Program-made: the position numbers and the translations under genes | The notes under the pieces: generated by a model | The model's database searches: none | The model's input: only the letters and a program-made list of their open reading frames with translations | Told to the model about the DNA's origin: nothing | Assembly (NCBI GenBank): GCA_029251375.1 | Contig: JAQXDL010000049.1 | Span: forward strand, 310,001-374,000 | Reading direction: 5' to 3' | DNA from: Pseudomonadales bacterium | GTDB taxonomy: Bacteria; Pseudomonadota; Gammaproteobacteria; Pseudomonadales; Azotimanducaceae | DNA length: 64,000 bases | In this document: positions 29,582-40,151 of the stretch, one piece after another | Layout: every line of letters begins with the position of its first letter | Numbering within the stretch: position 1 is the stretch's first letter

Positions 29582-30274
29582 TTAAAGATTAGGTTCAGGC
29601 TTGAACAGATTTAGATGTACGGCAGCGGCTGTTGCCTCTGCTCGATTGTGAACGTTTAGTTTGCTGTAGATATTCTTGATGTGGTGAGAAACTGTATTAG
29701 CTGAAATATCGAGAAGTTTGCTAACTTCTTTCACTTGGCAACCTTTTGCAATGAGTCGCAAAATTTCCATTTCCCGTTCTGTTAAATTCTCTTCATAACC
29801 ATTGCTAACAGCAACACTGTTGTCGATCTGCGAATCTCTGAAAAAGCCAAGCATTGATTGAGCAATACTTGGCGATAGAGCAGGTCTGCCAGATACTGCA
29901 TCCAACAAATAATGTTCTAGCTCGCTAGCCGAATGTCCTTTGAGTAAATAGCCGCAGGCACCGGACCTAAGAGCGTCAAATAGATGGCCGTCGTCATCAA
30001 AAATAGTCGTCACAACGGAGAGGGTATCAGGGCTATTTTTCGAAATGTGTTTTACCAATTCAATGCCGTTTCCATCGGGTAGGCCGATGTCTAGTAATGC
30101 GATATCAAAATGATTTTTTTGCAAGGCTTCAAACCCTTGAGTTAAAGTGCTTGCAGAGATTGTGGTAGGGTTGTTGAATGTCTTTTTTGCAACTCTTTCT
30201 AACACGTCTAAAGCGTCTCGGTGGTCTTCAACGATGAGTACATTTTTGATTGCGATACTTTCAGATTCCATCAT
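29582..30274 (-). CDS. NarL/LuxR-type response regulator
   Basis: Receiver domain (about 8-125) with the phospho-acceptor Asp in LLDIGLPDGNG, a Thr/Ser switch region (VVTTIFDDD) and the conserved Lys in GYLLKGHS. A LuxR helix-turn-helix follows (about 160-225: LTEREMEILRLIAKG...VSHHIKNIYSKL). It is nine bases downstream of the histidine kinase gene, so it is its cognate partner. The target is unknown; a near-perfect palindrome upstream of the kinase gene is a candidate site. Confidence 0.94.
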   Translation of the reverse strand: MMESESIAIKNVLIVEDHRDALDVLERVAKKTFNNPTTISASTLTQGFEALQKNHFDIALLDIGLPDGNGIELVKHISKNSPDTLSVVTTIFDDDGHLFDALRSGACGYLLKGHSASELEHYLLDAVSGRPALSPSIAQSMLGFFRDSQIDNSVAVSNGYEENLTEREMEILRLIAKGCQVKEVSKLLDISANTVSHHIKNIYSKLNVHNRAEATAAAVHLNLFKPEPNL

Positions 30275-30283
30275 TATTCACTT

Positions 30284-32575
30284 TTAAGAGGTTATGGGTA
30301 TGTCGATGCACACATGCGTGCCAGAGTTGGTTTGCCATTTTATTTTTGCACCAATTTCTTTTACTCGAGAATCTATGTTGTGTAGACCATTGCCGGCGAT
30401 AACATTCTTTTGATCAAAACCAGCGCCATTGTCAGTGAGGTTTATCGACAAAACACCTGATTCAAATCGGACGGAAATCTCTAGCGTGCTAGCTTTGGCG
30501 TGCCGGATGGTGTTGTTTAATAGTTCGCGAATGATGTTGAGGGTGTTGAGATACTGATTAGTCGAAAGTAATGTAGTCGAATCATCAATATCATCAATCG
30601 TATCTTGCCAGTGCAATGTGATGTCAATATTGGCACAAGCCTCCTCGCAAATTTGACGTATTTGAATTAGTGCGTGTGGCAGAGAAACCGGTTCGTCCTT
30701 AAGTGCTCGAATAAGTTCACGTAACTGTTCCATCGTCTCCTGTGCCAATTTTCGATGAGCCTGATCAGGTGCGGCATAGATCATGGTTAAAAGCTTATGG
30801 CCGATTTGATCATGTAGATCACGCCGAATCCTTTCGCGCTCTTGGGTTTGTCCTGAAAGATAAGCATCGCGAAATTCATACAGACGTTCGAACAGCACTG
30901 TGAGTGTCGAGGCAAAGGTTTTGTCTTGATCGGTAAAAAGGCGGCTGCCGTTTTCAGCGTAGGAAAGCTGAATAGGTCCAGAGAAAGCATTTGCGGGAAT
31001 GTTGAGTGACTGGCCGCGCTGAGAAGTAAATGTGAGGTTTTTTTTATCATCGCGTTGTAACGGATTGATCTGTAGTGGTGCAAAGAGTTCCTGCAGAGTT
31101 AGTTGCCAGGTTGATGAGGGTTGGTTATTCGGCTTTAGTGAATCTTGCACCATCATCGCGACACTTTCGCTAAACCGTTGCTGATATTGCGCTTGGCGAT
31201 TATTAGAGATGCGGTTGAGGATCCATTGACGGATGGGAAGGTAGATCCAGAGAACAGAAGCCACCACAACAATGGTGGATATCTGCGGACCTACTTGAGT
31301 TGCTGTAACGAGAAAGAAATCGAGACCGAAGAATAGTAGCGAGACAAAAGTCCACTGATACGCAACACCTATATATTTTTCGAGATGGAACATTTGAAAA
31401 CGGGCGACGCCGATTAGCACCATCCAGAAGCTGCTGAGTAGGGCAAGTGTTGTCCAAGTCTGACTAAGGAGCGGTTCGTTGCCAACGACAACAGGTACGA
31501 GGTATAAGAAATTAAAAACGCTGGGTCCCAATGTCCATGCCAAAGTAATCCATAGGGCCTGCGCCCGTTCAACCGGTTTGGTTTTTGCGGTTTTAACTTG
31601 ACGAAAACAGAGATACAAAACTATGCCGTAGAAAAATGGCATGGGTAAGTAGGTTTCGTTGTAACTGTAATAGAGAAATTGTTCTGTAACAGCGAGGTCC
31701 GTTTGCCAATTGTTTAACAGCGTTACGACTGCATAGAGGCCTAAACCGCCGAGTAACCAGGCACCCCAGCGATGAGCACCAGGTAGTTGTTGTGGGAAAT
31801 ATAGTAGTACGCATGCGCCAAAACCAATAAATAGAAAATCGCCAATACCTACCGATACAGTTACAAACCACAGTAGAAACGAATTGAGATAGAACATTTC
31901 TATATGATAAGTCGACAAGGCGCCGGGAAAGCTGACAAAAAACAGGCCTAAACCACTCAGCATTAAGTACATGGTCTCTCGCCGCGTTGGCTGGAAACTC
32001 CACACTAGCGCGCCGATAAACCAGGCGAGAAGTCCGAAAAAATATTGGAGCCAGACACGACTTTGTACGCTAGTGAGAGGGCGCTCGACATCCAGGTCCA
32101 AACTAATCTTTTCCCCGCCCTGTAGCACGATAATAATGGTGGAATGTTTCAGTCGCTCATAAACTTTAGCGATCTCTTTAATGCGTTCTTCGCGAGATGC
32201 ATAGTAATCTCGCGCTTCGAAAGAGGAGCGCGGAACATGTTTAGCTTCGAGCGCGAGACTCTGGTTATTAGACTCAATTCGGACGACCCGATCACCTACT
32301 GATAGGCCAGCATCTACAACCCAATCGTCTGCGCGGCTGACGACAAGGCCGCTGTATCCGTCTTCAGAGTCCACCGCCGGAATTAAATTGAAACCGGTAT
32401 AGGGTGTCATTTGAAGGATAATAACTAAAGCCAGGGCACAGAAAGCTACAATGAAAAATGTGAAATTAATGAGTGTTTTCGGGGAAGGGATATTCTTTGG
32501 ACGCATAGTAGAAGTAGCTCTACCCGAGAGGGTTTCTTTTAAGTTGTCTTCTATTATAGGGGATATTGTAGCCAT
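30284..32575 (-). CDS. Polytopic sensor histidine kinase with PDZ-like input (ComP-like layout)
   Basis: A 763-residue sensor: an N-terminal helix (about 37-55), then a PDZ-like extracytoplasmic segment (about 60-160: GYSGLVVSRADDWVVDAGLSVGDRV), about eight further helices to about 460, and a HisKA_3 core. The phospho-His is in RIRRDLHDQIGHKLL near residue 560; the ATPase domain has ELLNNTIRHAKAS, LTDNGAGFD and GNGLHNI. This arrangement resembles Bacillus ComP. The frame also has an ATG at codon 24; no strong Shine-Dalgarno decides. It is transcribed with the response regulator. The ligand is unknown and no pheromone gene is seen nearby. Confidence 0.9.
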   Translation of the reverse strand: MATISPIIEDNLKETLSGRATSTMRPKNIPSPKTLINFTFFIVAFCALALVIILQMTPYTGFNLIPAVDSEDGYSGLVVSRADDWVVDAGLSVGDRVVRIESNNQSLALEAKHVPRSSFEARDYYASREERIKEIAKVYERLKHSTIIIVLQGGEKISLDLDVERPLTSVQSRVWLQYFFGLLAWFIGALVWSFQPTRRETMYLMLSGLGLFFVSFPGALSTYHIEMFYLNSFLLWFVTVSVGIGDFLFIGFGACVLLYFPQQLPGAHRWGAWLLGGLGLYAVVTLLNNWQTDLAVTEQFLYYSYNETYLPMPFFYGIVLYLCFRQVKTAKTKPVERAQALWITLAWTLGPSVFNFLYLVPVVVGNEPLLSQTWTTLALLSSFWMVLIGVARFQMFHLEKYIGVAYQWTFVSLLFFGLDFFLVTATQVGPQISTIVVVASVLWIYLPIRQWILNRISNNRQAQYQQRFSESVAMMVQDSLKPNNQPSSTWQLTLQELFAPLQINPLQRDDKKNLTFTSQRGQSLNIPANAFSGPIQLSYAENGSRLFTDQDKTFASTLTVLFERLYEFRDAYLSGQTQERERIRRDLHDQIGHKLLTMIYAAPDQAHRKLAQETMEQLRELIRALKDEPVSLPHALIQIRQICEEACANIDITLHWQDTIDDIDDSTTLLSTNQYLNTLNIIRELLNNTIRHAKASTLEISVRFESGVLSINLTDNGAGFDQKNVIAGNGLHNIDSRVKEIGAKIKWQTNSGTHVCIDIPITS

Positions 32576-32592
32576 TGCTTGCTGCTGTTTTT

Positions 32593-32620
32593 GTTTACCA
32601 AGCTTCTAAGCTTGGTGAAC
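32593..32620. promoter_or_regulatory. 28-base near-perfect palindrome upstream of the kinase gene
   Basis: GTTTACCAAGCTT-ct-AAGCTTGGTGAAC: 13-base arms with one mismatch. It ends 17 bases from the kinase start on the minus strand. No T run follows, so an operator, perhaps autoregulatory, is more likely than a terminator. Confidence 0.6.
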
Positions 32621-32786
32621 TTCGATAAAAAAGAATGGTGATAATTGTCTAAATGGCCTAGCGATTATTACGCGCGTGACTTTTTGTTCCTCGTTGCTAA
32701 GGCATTACGCTACTTTTAGGATAACGGTGCCTACTTTGACGCACGCGGCGGTTCTCGCAAATCACCTAAACAGGGGGCAGGGAACG

Positions 32787-33113
32787 TTAGATCAGCGGTA
32801 GATTAGGGTTGAGTAGCCATTGGTAGGATTTCAAAGAGATTTTACCGTTCACCGCGATGACGCCTTCCGCAGCGAGACGCTCTAGCTGTCGTTCAGGATT
32901 TGGATTGGATACGCGTCCCTGACTATTTACCACGCGATGCCAAGGTAGTTTTGAGTTTTTCGGTAATCGGCTCAGAATTCGACCCACTAGACGGCTCTGT
33001 CGTGGCATCCCTGCCAGTTTGGCGATTTGACCATAGGTAGCAACCTGGCCTTTAGGGACCGCATTTACGATCTGCCAAATGAGATGTTTGGAGGTGTCTG
33101 CAGAATCTGACAT
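32787..33113 (-). CDS. Alkyltransferase-like DNA-repair protein (Atl/MGMT-like)
   Basis: A 108-residue protein of the MGMT C-terminal fold: an IWQIVNAVPKGQVATYGQIAKLAG helix-turn-helix, an Arg finger (GMPRQSRLVGRIL), and an active-site loop reading LPWHRVVNSQG. The alkyl-accepting Cys of PCHR is replaced by Trp. This is the hallmark of the Atl1/YbaZ group, which binds O6-alkylguanine without repairing it and hands it to nucleotide excision repair. It is convergent with nothing; groES is divergent. Confidence 0.93.
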   Translation of the reverse strand: MSDSADTSKHLIWQIVNAVPKGQVATYGQIAKLAGMPRQSRLVGRILSRLPKNSKLPWHRVVNSQGRVSNPNPERQLERLAAEGVIAVNGKISLKSYQWLLNPNLPLI

Positions 33114-33173
33114 GTGTTTTGTCTAACTTCTTCAATAAATTGGCTAATTTACAAATATTTAGTGCTCTTAGGG

Positions 33174-33201
33174 TTGAATCTGAACAATTCGCCCCTATCA
33201 T
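33174..33201 (+). promoter_or_regulatory. groES promoter, heat-shock-like and housekeeping elements overlapping
   Basis: TTGAAT (33174) with TATCAT (33196) at a 16-base spacing reads as a sigma-70 promoter. The same TTGAA with CCCCTATCA (33192) at a 12-base gap resembles a sigma-32 promoter (CTTGAA ... CCCCATNT). The expected start lies inside the CIRCE element directly downstream. Which sigma factor acts is not decidable from sequence. Confidence 0.6.
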
Positions 33202-33227
33202 TAGCACTCCAAATAGGAGAGTGCTAA
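33201..33227. promoter_or_regulatory. CIRCE operator (HrcA site)
   Basis: TTAGCACTC-N9-GAGTGCTAA, a perfect match to the CIRCE consensus, 136 bases before groES. HrcA represses chaperone genes through it. hrcA itself is not in the window. Confidence 0.96.
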
Positions 33228-33362
33228 TTTTGCCTTGAATGCCGCATGGGCTTTAGCTTGACGAGATGTAGGCTGAGGGGCAAGAAGATTAGCTTGGTTC
33301 GTATAAAAAAGCCAAATTACAGCATCATGAGTTGTCGTTGGCGCCAGAAATGGGAGTAATTA

Positions 33363-33650
33363 ATGAATATCCGTCCATTGCAAGATCGTGTGGTAGTTCG
33401 CCGTACGGAAGAAGAATTAACATCAGCTGGAGGCATCGTATTACCAGGTTCCGCAACTGAAAAACCTTCACAAGGTGAAGTGTTAGCTGTTGGTCCAGGC
33501 AAGAAACTCGAATCTGGCACTGTCCAGCCAGTAGACCTGAAAGCCGGAGACAAGGTTTTGTTCGGTCAGTACTCAGGCAGCACTGTGAAAATTGATGGTG
33601 AAGAACTGCTCATCATGAATGAAAGCGAAGTATTTGGCGTCGTAGAGTAA
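33363..33650 (+). CDS. groES: Co-chaperonin GroES
   Basis: A 95-residue lid protein of the GroEL cage. It begins with [21 protein letters not shown] and has the mobile loop [16 protein letters not shown] and the [11 protein letters not shown] strand. It is first gene of groES-groEL, with 41 bases between them, downstream of CIRCE. Confidence 0.98.
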   Translation: MNIRPLQDRVVVRRTEEELTSAGGIVLPGSATEKPSQGEVLAVGPGKKLESGTVQPVDLKAGDKVLFGQYSGSTVKIDGEELLIMNESEVFGVVE

Positions 33651-33679
33651 GCCAAAATTACGTTAACAATTTGAAATAA

Positions 33680-35344
<1,665 letters not shown>

Positions 35345-35421
35345 ACGCCTACCATTTTGGTAAGTTCTAACGTTGCTTATTGATCTATTTAGTTCAATGA
35401 AAGATGTTTAAAGAAAGATGA

Positions 35422-35449
35422 AAAACCCCGCATTAGCGGGGTTTTTTTT
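35422..35449 (+). terminator. Rho-independent terminator of groESL
   Basis: Stem CCCCGC-atta-GCGGGG (35426-35441), flanked by an A run and followed by eight T, 80 bases after groEL. Confidence 0.95.
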
Positions 35450-35479
35450 GTTGTTTGCAATGTCTATATCTCGATTGGG

Positions 35480-36712
35480 TTACCCCCGTGCAGGTATTGT
35501 CGTTTTTCGGTTCGCATACAATTCATATGAGAGAAACAAGACGAGGCTGGCTACTGCGTAGATTAGTGTGCTGTTGGTTAACTCCGCGCTGACACCTGAC
35601 CAAAACTCCGGTGCGAGTATGATGCCGACAATGAGCGAACCAATACGGACACCTTCAAGTTTCTTTGCATAGCGCTTGCCCTCTAAGAAAGTCCCCTGGA
35701 CATATAGTGAAAAAATGCACCAGAAAAAAACGATGAGCATAAAATCTCTGGAAATTGCTTCCTGCGTTGACGGTAACCAAAGTGTGATCAGAGTGATAAT
35801 CCAAAACTGAACAAAACTGTAGCCCTTGTAAAAACTTGAAATGACCGGGTCGAAGCTTGGGTATTGCCATTGGGCCGCTTTCGAGGGTTGCGAGTCTTGC
35901 GGATACCACCCTGGACCTTTGAACCAAACCTTAACTTTATCTGACCACTTTTTCGTCTTTATCGAAATAAGGAATGTGTCGTACCAAACGTGGAAGTTAG
36001 CCCAGAGCGGGTTAAAGCTGCCCAGTTGATTCGTTACGCCATAAACACAGGGTTGCTCGGTTTGTTCATCTTTAAACGTACCAAACAGCCTGTCCCAGAT
36101 GATGAAAAAACCACCGTAGTTCTTGTCGATGTACTCTGGGTTTCGCGCATGGTGAACGCGGTGATTCGATGGTGTAACCAGTATCCATTCGAGAAAACCA
36201 ATTCGACGCACATGTTCAGTATGAACCCAAAATTGATAGATCAGGTTTAAGCTGCCGACAGATATAATCACTTCCACCGGCACGCCGGCAAGATATAGGG
36301 GTAGATAGAAAACGAAGCCGATGTAGTCTGTGCCTGTTTGACGAAGCGCGGTGCTCAGGTTGTATTCTTCACTTTGGTGATGGGCAGCATGTGACGCCCA
36401 CATGATCCGCCATTGGTGCCCGTATCGGTGTTTCCAATAGTACAGGCAATCGTAGACGATGAAGGTGACAACCCACAACAACACTGAGTTGGCAGATAGT
36501 TGACGAACCCCAAGGAGCTCAACGAGATAGCCGAAAACCAGTCCTGATACACCGAGCCGAAGAACCCCTTTTGTCTGACTCACCACGCCCATTTGTAAGC
36601 TGCCAATGGTGTCATTGACACGATAGGTGTTACGTTTTCTTAGCCATCCGTAAATGAACTCGATGGCAATCAAGAGAATAAAGAATGGCACAGCAATCTT
36701 GATATAGTTCAT
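35480..36712 (-). CDS. Sterol desaturase / fatty acid hydroxylase family membrane protein
   Basis: A 410-residue di-iron membrane oxygenase family member. Histidine boxes are HRYGH (about 95), HAAHH (about 108) and HRVHHARN (about 185), with further HTEH. Several membrane helices lie before and after, including an extra C-terminal set (about 290-400) that is longer than in minimal relatives. It could hydroxylate or desaturate a lipid; substrate not assignable. It is convergent with groEL and divergent from the EEP-family gene. Confidence 0.88.
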   Translation of the reverse strand: MNYIKIAVPFFILLIAIEFIYGWLRKRNTYRVNDTIGSLQMGVVSQTKGVLRLGVSGLVFGYLVELLGVRQLSANSVLLWVVTFIVYDCLYYWKHRYGHQWRIMWASHAAHHQSEEYNLSTALRQTGTDYIGFVFYLPLYLAGVPVEVIISVGSLNLIYQFWVHTEHVRRIGFLEWILVTPSNHRVHHARNPEYIDKNYGGFFIIWDRLFGTFKDEQTEQPCVYGVTNQLGSFNPLWANFHVWYDTFLISIKTKKWSDKVKVWFKGPGWYPQDSQPSKAAQWQYPSFDPVISSFYKGYSFVQFWIITLITLWLPSTQEAISRDFMLIVFFWCIFSLYVQGTFLEGKRYAKKLEGVRIGSLIVGIILAPEFWSGVSAELTNSTLIYAVASLVLFLSYELYANRKTTIPARG

Positions 36713-36848
36713 GTGAAGCGATCTTTTTTTAAGTTAGCGCGCAAGAGTATATTGCATATTTAATCGACTTTGGTGATTGTCGTTGTTCACTGATTCTAGT
36801 TTGCGGCGAACCTGCGTCCATAATGAGTTAGGTGAGGAGGCAGTATAG

Positions 36849-37649
36849 ATGGTCATAAATATCACTATTTCATTGCTGATCAGCATATTCAGTTTTTTGT
36901 CCGCTAGTGCAAATGAAGTCATTCTCAAGACTGGCATAGACGAAGTCGTCGCGCTTTTTCAGGCTGAGGGCTGGTGGCTGGTGGGGAAAATAGCAAAGAG
37001 ATCATCAGTTGTAAGTGCCGAGAATTATGTTGACCGAGATTACGACTCGTTGGCAAAAAGCATCGCCGGATATGCCAGTGCCGCAGAAAATAGTTTGGAT
37101 TACGGCACCTCTATTATGTCTCGGCAGGGTATTAGTCAATCTCGCAGCGTGAGTTTTGATAAGCCATTTCTGAGACAGCCAAAGGGTTTCGTCGTCACGA
37201 CAATCGATTGGCCCTCTGCCGGTGACGTCAAGGTTGATGTTGTGTCCTTGCATCTTGATTTTTTGACTGAGGCGAAACGACGCGCAGAAATCGAGCAGTT
37301 AGTACAAGCCCTTGCCAGTCAAACGCAAAGTCGTTTAGCAAAGGGACAACAGCCCAATCTCCGCATATTGATGGGAGATTTCAACATTGACTATGGTGAC
37401 GATGATGCGCTTATTTATGAGCTAACCGAAAAATTGCAGCTACATACCTATCGACCCATGGAGCAGTTGATAACTTTTCCTCGATTCGAGCGTCGCTTGG
37501 ATTGGGTTTTAGTGTCCAGAGATCTTGAGTTTGTTGAGCATCGTGTCCTTGCTGACCCCTTGTCTGACCATCAGGCTGTTGTGGCTGATTTGGTCATGAA
37601 GAACCCGCCAGTTCCAGCGCTGGTGTCAAGTGTTGAATTGGGCGATTGA
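36849..37649 (+). CDS. Endonuclease/exonuclease/phosphatase-family protein lacking the N-terminal catalytic motif
   Basis: The C-terminal half is clearly of the EEP (DNase I-like) fold: LMGDFNIDYGD, RRLDWVLVSRDLE and a final LSDHQAVVADL. An N-terminal signal-like helix (MVINITISLLISIFSFLSASA) is preceded by a perfect AGGAGG. However, the first EEP strand with its Asn and the Glu of the QE motif, both needed for metal catalysis, are not recognisable; the protein reads DEVVALFQAEGWW there. It may be a decayed gene with a compensated frameshift, or a noncatalytic form. Confidence 0.72.
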   Translation: MVINITISLLISIFSFLSASANEVILKTGIDEVVALFQAEGWWLVGKIAKRSSVVSAENYVDRDYDSLAKSIAGYASAAENSLDYGTSIMSRQGISQSRSVSFDKPFLRQPKGFVVTTIDWPSAGDVKVDVVSLHLDFLTEAKRRAEIEQLVQALASQTQSRLAKGQQPNLRILMGDFNIDYGDDDALIYELTEKLQLHTYRPMEQLITFPRFERRLDWVLVSRDLEFVEHRVLADPLSDHQAVVADLVMKNPPVPALVSSVELGD

Positions 37650-37831
37650 ATGGTGCGACATACTCACTTCAAATTTCACCTCCATCAGTCTTGATCTCGA
37701 CTATCTACTCGACTTAAAGTGAGCGAGAGAGAGGGAGCTTGTGTTCATGTCTCATGCCATTCGTCATACCAGATCGATCGACGAGGGCGTGTGCATGTTA
37801 TTGATATAAACACTCAAGATGGAATTGACCT

Positions 37832-39235
37832 ATGAGTAGCATGACAAAGTTGACATCTGCCCCTTCGACTTATGAAGACTGGAAAGTTCAAGCTCTAGAA
37901 AAAGACCGTAAAACCGGCGCTGAACGTTGGAAAGAGCAAGACAGCACACGGGATTTTGATTTTAGAGTAATTCGACGACGCTACGACGAGCTTGTCGAGA
38001 TCCGTGCCGCAGGTGATGTTGATCGACTTATTGATTACTTCAACGAAGGCATTCACGGCAACATGGGCGGCATGGGTTCTCCTGCGCTATACAAACGCGC
38101 TGCTTTTGGCACAAAAAACCTGATCAGAGATTTTACCAATGAGTTGGTCGCTGCGCTCAATCAAATCGAAGCACTGCCATCGAGCACATTAAAAAAGAAA
38201 GACAAACTTGAGTTATTCCGCCGTGCTGGCCTGTGTTTTGGGCATAGTGCCTTAATGTTGAGCGGTGCTGGTTCGCTGGGTCCATTTCATGTCGGTGTCG
38301 TTCAAACGATGTTTCAGGAAGGTATATTGCCGCGTGTAATTTCGGGTGCCAGTGCAGGCTCTATGGTGGCGGCAGTGGTTTGTACGCGAACTGACGAAGA
38401 GCTCCATGAGCTGTTTGCATCTGATCAACTCAATGACTTGTTTGGTGAGATGGAAGGCGCAGAGACTGGCAAACGTATCAGTCAAGAGAATGTCAGAGGC
38501 CTAATAGAAGCCCTGATACCCGATATGACATTTATCGAGGCGTTTGAAAAAACGGGTCGATACATCAATGTCTCCGTTGCAGCTAAGGAAGTTATGCAGC
38601 GTTCACGTATTTTAAATTCGACCACGTCACCGACCGCATTGATTCGCGAAGCTGTGTTGGCGTCCTGTGCGATACCTGGAATCTTTCCGCCCGTGACGTT
38701 GGCCGCGCGAAACAGCAAAGGTAAAAAAATTGCCTATGTGCCTTCTCGGCAATGGGTTGATGGGTCAGTTACGCATGATTTGCCAGCGCATAGATTGGCG
38801 AGGCAGTACGGTGTAAATCATTTTATTAGTAGCCAAGCAAATCCATTGGTGCTCTGGGCACTTCAGGAACCTGACAGTGATTCGCTGTTTCAACAATTCA
38901 GTTCAATCTATCAGTCCGCCTCAAGGGAATGGTTGCGAGCGATCTATCCAAGCGCGATGCAAGTGGTCAAAAATGTCTATCCGCTAAATTTAATGACGCG
39001 GACTTGGTTCAACCTGCTGACACAAGAATACACTGCGGACATCAATATCCTGCCTCAAAAGAAGTTCTATAACCCCGGTATGTTGTTAGAACAATTGAGC
39101 GAAGAAGATACTCAGCAACTCGTCAACGAAGGTGAAAAGGCAACCTGGCCAAAAGTGGAGCAAATTAGGATTTGCACCGCTGTGAGTCGATGTCTAGGGG
39201 ATATTCTCATGCGCCTTGATGGTACGGTTCGTTAG
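37832..39235 (+). CDS. Patatin-like phospholipase with DUF3336 N-terminus
   Basis: A serine-aspartate lipid hydrolase of 467 residues. The N-terminal part (about 1-130) matches the DUF3336 region found in TGL3/TGL5-type lipases. The patatin core has the oxyanion motif GAGSLGPFHVG, the nucleophile GASAGSMVA and the Asp of QWVDGSVTHDLP. Such enzymes act on triacylglycerol or phospholipid. A PlsC-like acyltransferase follows in convergent orientation, so acyl-lipid turnover may be the theme. Confidence 0.92.
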   Translation: MSSMTKLTSAPSTYEDWKVQALEKDRKTGAERWKEQDSTRDFDFRVIRRRYDELVEIRAAGDVDRLIDYFNEGIHGNMGGMGSPALYKRAAFGTKNLIRDFTNELVAALNQIEALPSSTLKKKDKLELFRRAGLCFGHSALMLSGAGSLGPFHVGVVQTMFQEGILPRVISGASAGSMVAAVVCTRTDEELHELFASDQLNDLFGEMEGAETGKRISQENVRGLIEALIPDMTFIEAFEKTGRYINVSVAAKEVMQRSRILNSTTSPTALIREAVLASCAIPGIFPPVTLAARNSKGKKIAYVPSRQWVDGSVTHDLPAHRLARQYGVNHFISSQANPLVLWALQEPDSDSLFQQFSSIYQSASREWLRAIYPSAMQVVKNVYPLNLMTRTWFNLLTQEYTADINILPQKKFYNPGMLLEQLSEEDTQQLVNEGEKATWPKVEQIRICTAVSRCLGDILMRLDGTVR

Positions 39236-39371
39236 ATTCGTCCAGCGCTGACGAGGGCGCGTTAGTTGCCCTTGTCGGACTGCTCCTATAAGCCAAAATC
39301 GAGTTGGCTTTGTCAATTAGTTACCAAGTGTGATCATCAGCTTCGTTTTCGTAGTCATGTCATTGCTCATC

Positions 39372-40151
39372 CTAGGCGGCTTTAACAATTTTCGTCGCGG
39401 TCGGCGTTTGGTTCTTGCGCGGAAATTCTATCGGCTCGTTGAACTCACGATTCATGGTTTCCCATAGCAGTTGGATTGACGCTTCAACGCCTTGTTGTCC
39501 ATTTTCATCAGGACAATTTCTATTTAGATAAATAGGCTCAAGTATCGTTACCCCAACAGGCCCCGGGTTGATCGTGCGGCTGCCTTTAGGGCGAAGGTCA
39601 GAGAGTCCTTTCAATACAATCGGCACGATTGGCACCTGTTTTTGTAGCGCTAGGATAGCGACTCCCGCTTTAAACTTTCCGAGTTGATTCTTAGTGGCAC
39701 GTGTTCCTTCAGGAAAAATACATATGTTGGTTTGCTGGTCTAGCAGCCATTTCGCATAGTCCAGTGTCTTTGATCCGCCGCCCCTGACGATAGGGAAGTT
39801 GCCAAGCGCTAATGATTGGTACCAGGGCTGAAGGATGAGTTTCTTCTTCCCTTTGACGAACCAACGATCTGCAGCGGCGCCAAACAATAGATTATTCTGA
39901 ATGGCTGCGGGTAATGCTGACATAATAACGGGGGTATCCATGTGACTTTGGTGGTTGGCTATGAATATGGCCGGTCCCTCAAGTGTTGTTAGACGCTCCT
40001 GGCCAGTTACGCGAAGGGGTGTGCAGTATTTTTGTGCCCACTGAAAGTACTCTTTGTCTCTTAGCAATTGTCGGACTTTTTTTGCCATTGGGTTAATTTG
40101 CCACGGATGGGGTCCAGAATACGGGTTGCAAGTATCACTGTGATTTTTCAT
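39372..40151 (-). CDS. 1-acyl-sn-glycerol-3-phosphate acyltransferase family protein (PlsC-like)
   Basis: Acyltransferase with the motif I NHQSHMDTP (catalytic His/Asp), motif III FPEGTRATKNQLGKFKAG and motif IV VPIVPIVLKG. At 259 residues it fits PlsC-like enzymes, which acylate lysophosphatidate. Unlike the essential PlsC it has an N-terminal extension and lacks a clear membrane helix, so another lysolipid may be the substrate. Confidence 0.88.
   Translation of the reverse strand: MKNHSDTCNPYSGPHPWQINPMAKKVRQLLRDKEYFQWAQKYCTPLRVTGQERLTTLEGPAIFIANHQSHMDTPVIMSALPAAIQNNLLFGAAADRWFVKGKKKLILQPWYQSLALGNFPIVRGGGSKTLDYAKWLLDQQTNICIFPEGTRATKNQLGKFKAGVAILALQKQVPIVPIVLKGLSDLRPKGSRTINPGPVGVTILEPIYLNRNCPDENGQQGVEASIQLLWETMNREFNEPIEFPRKNQTPTATKIVKAA

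Noticed and set aside
32576-32786. Possible small pheromone gene next to the ComP-like sensor
   Set aside because: No open frame with a plausible start and Shine-Dalgarno is present in the gap.
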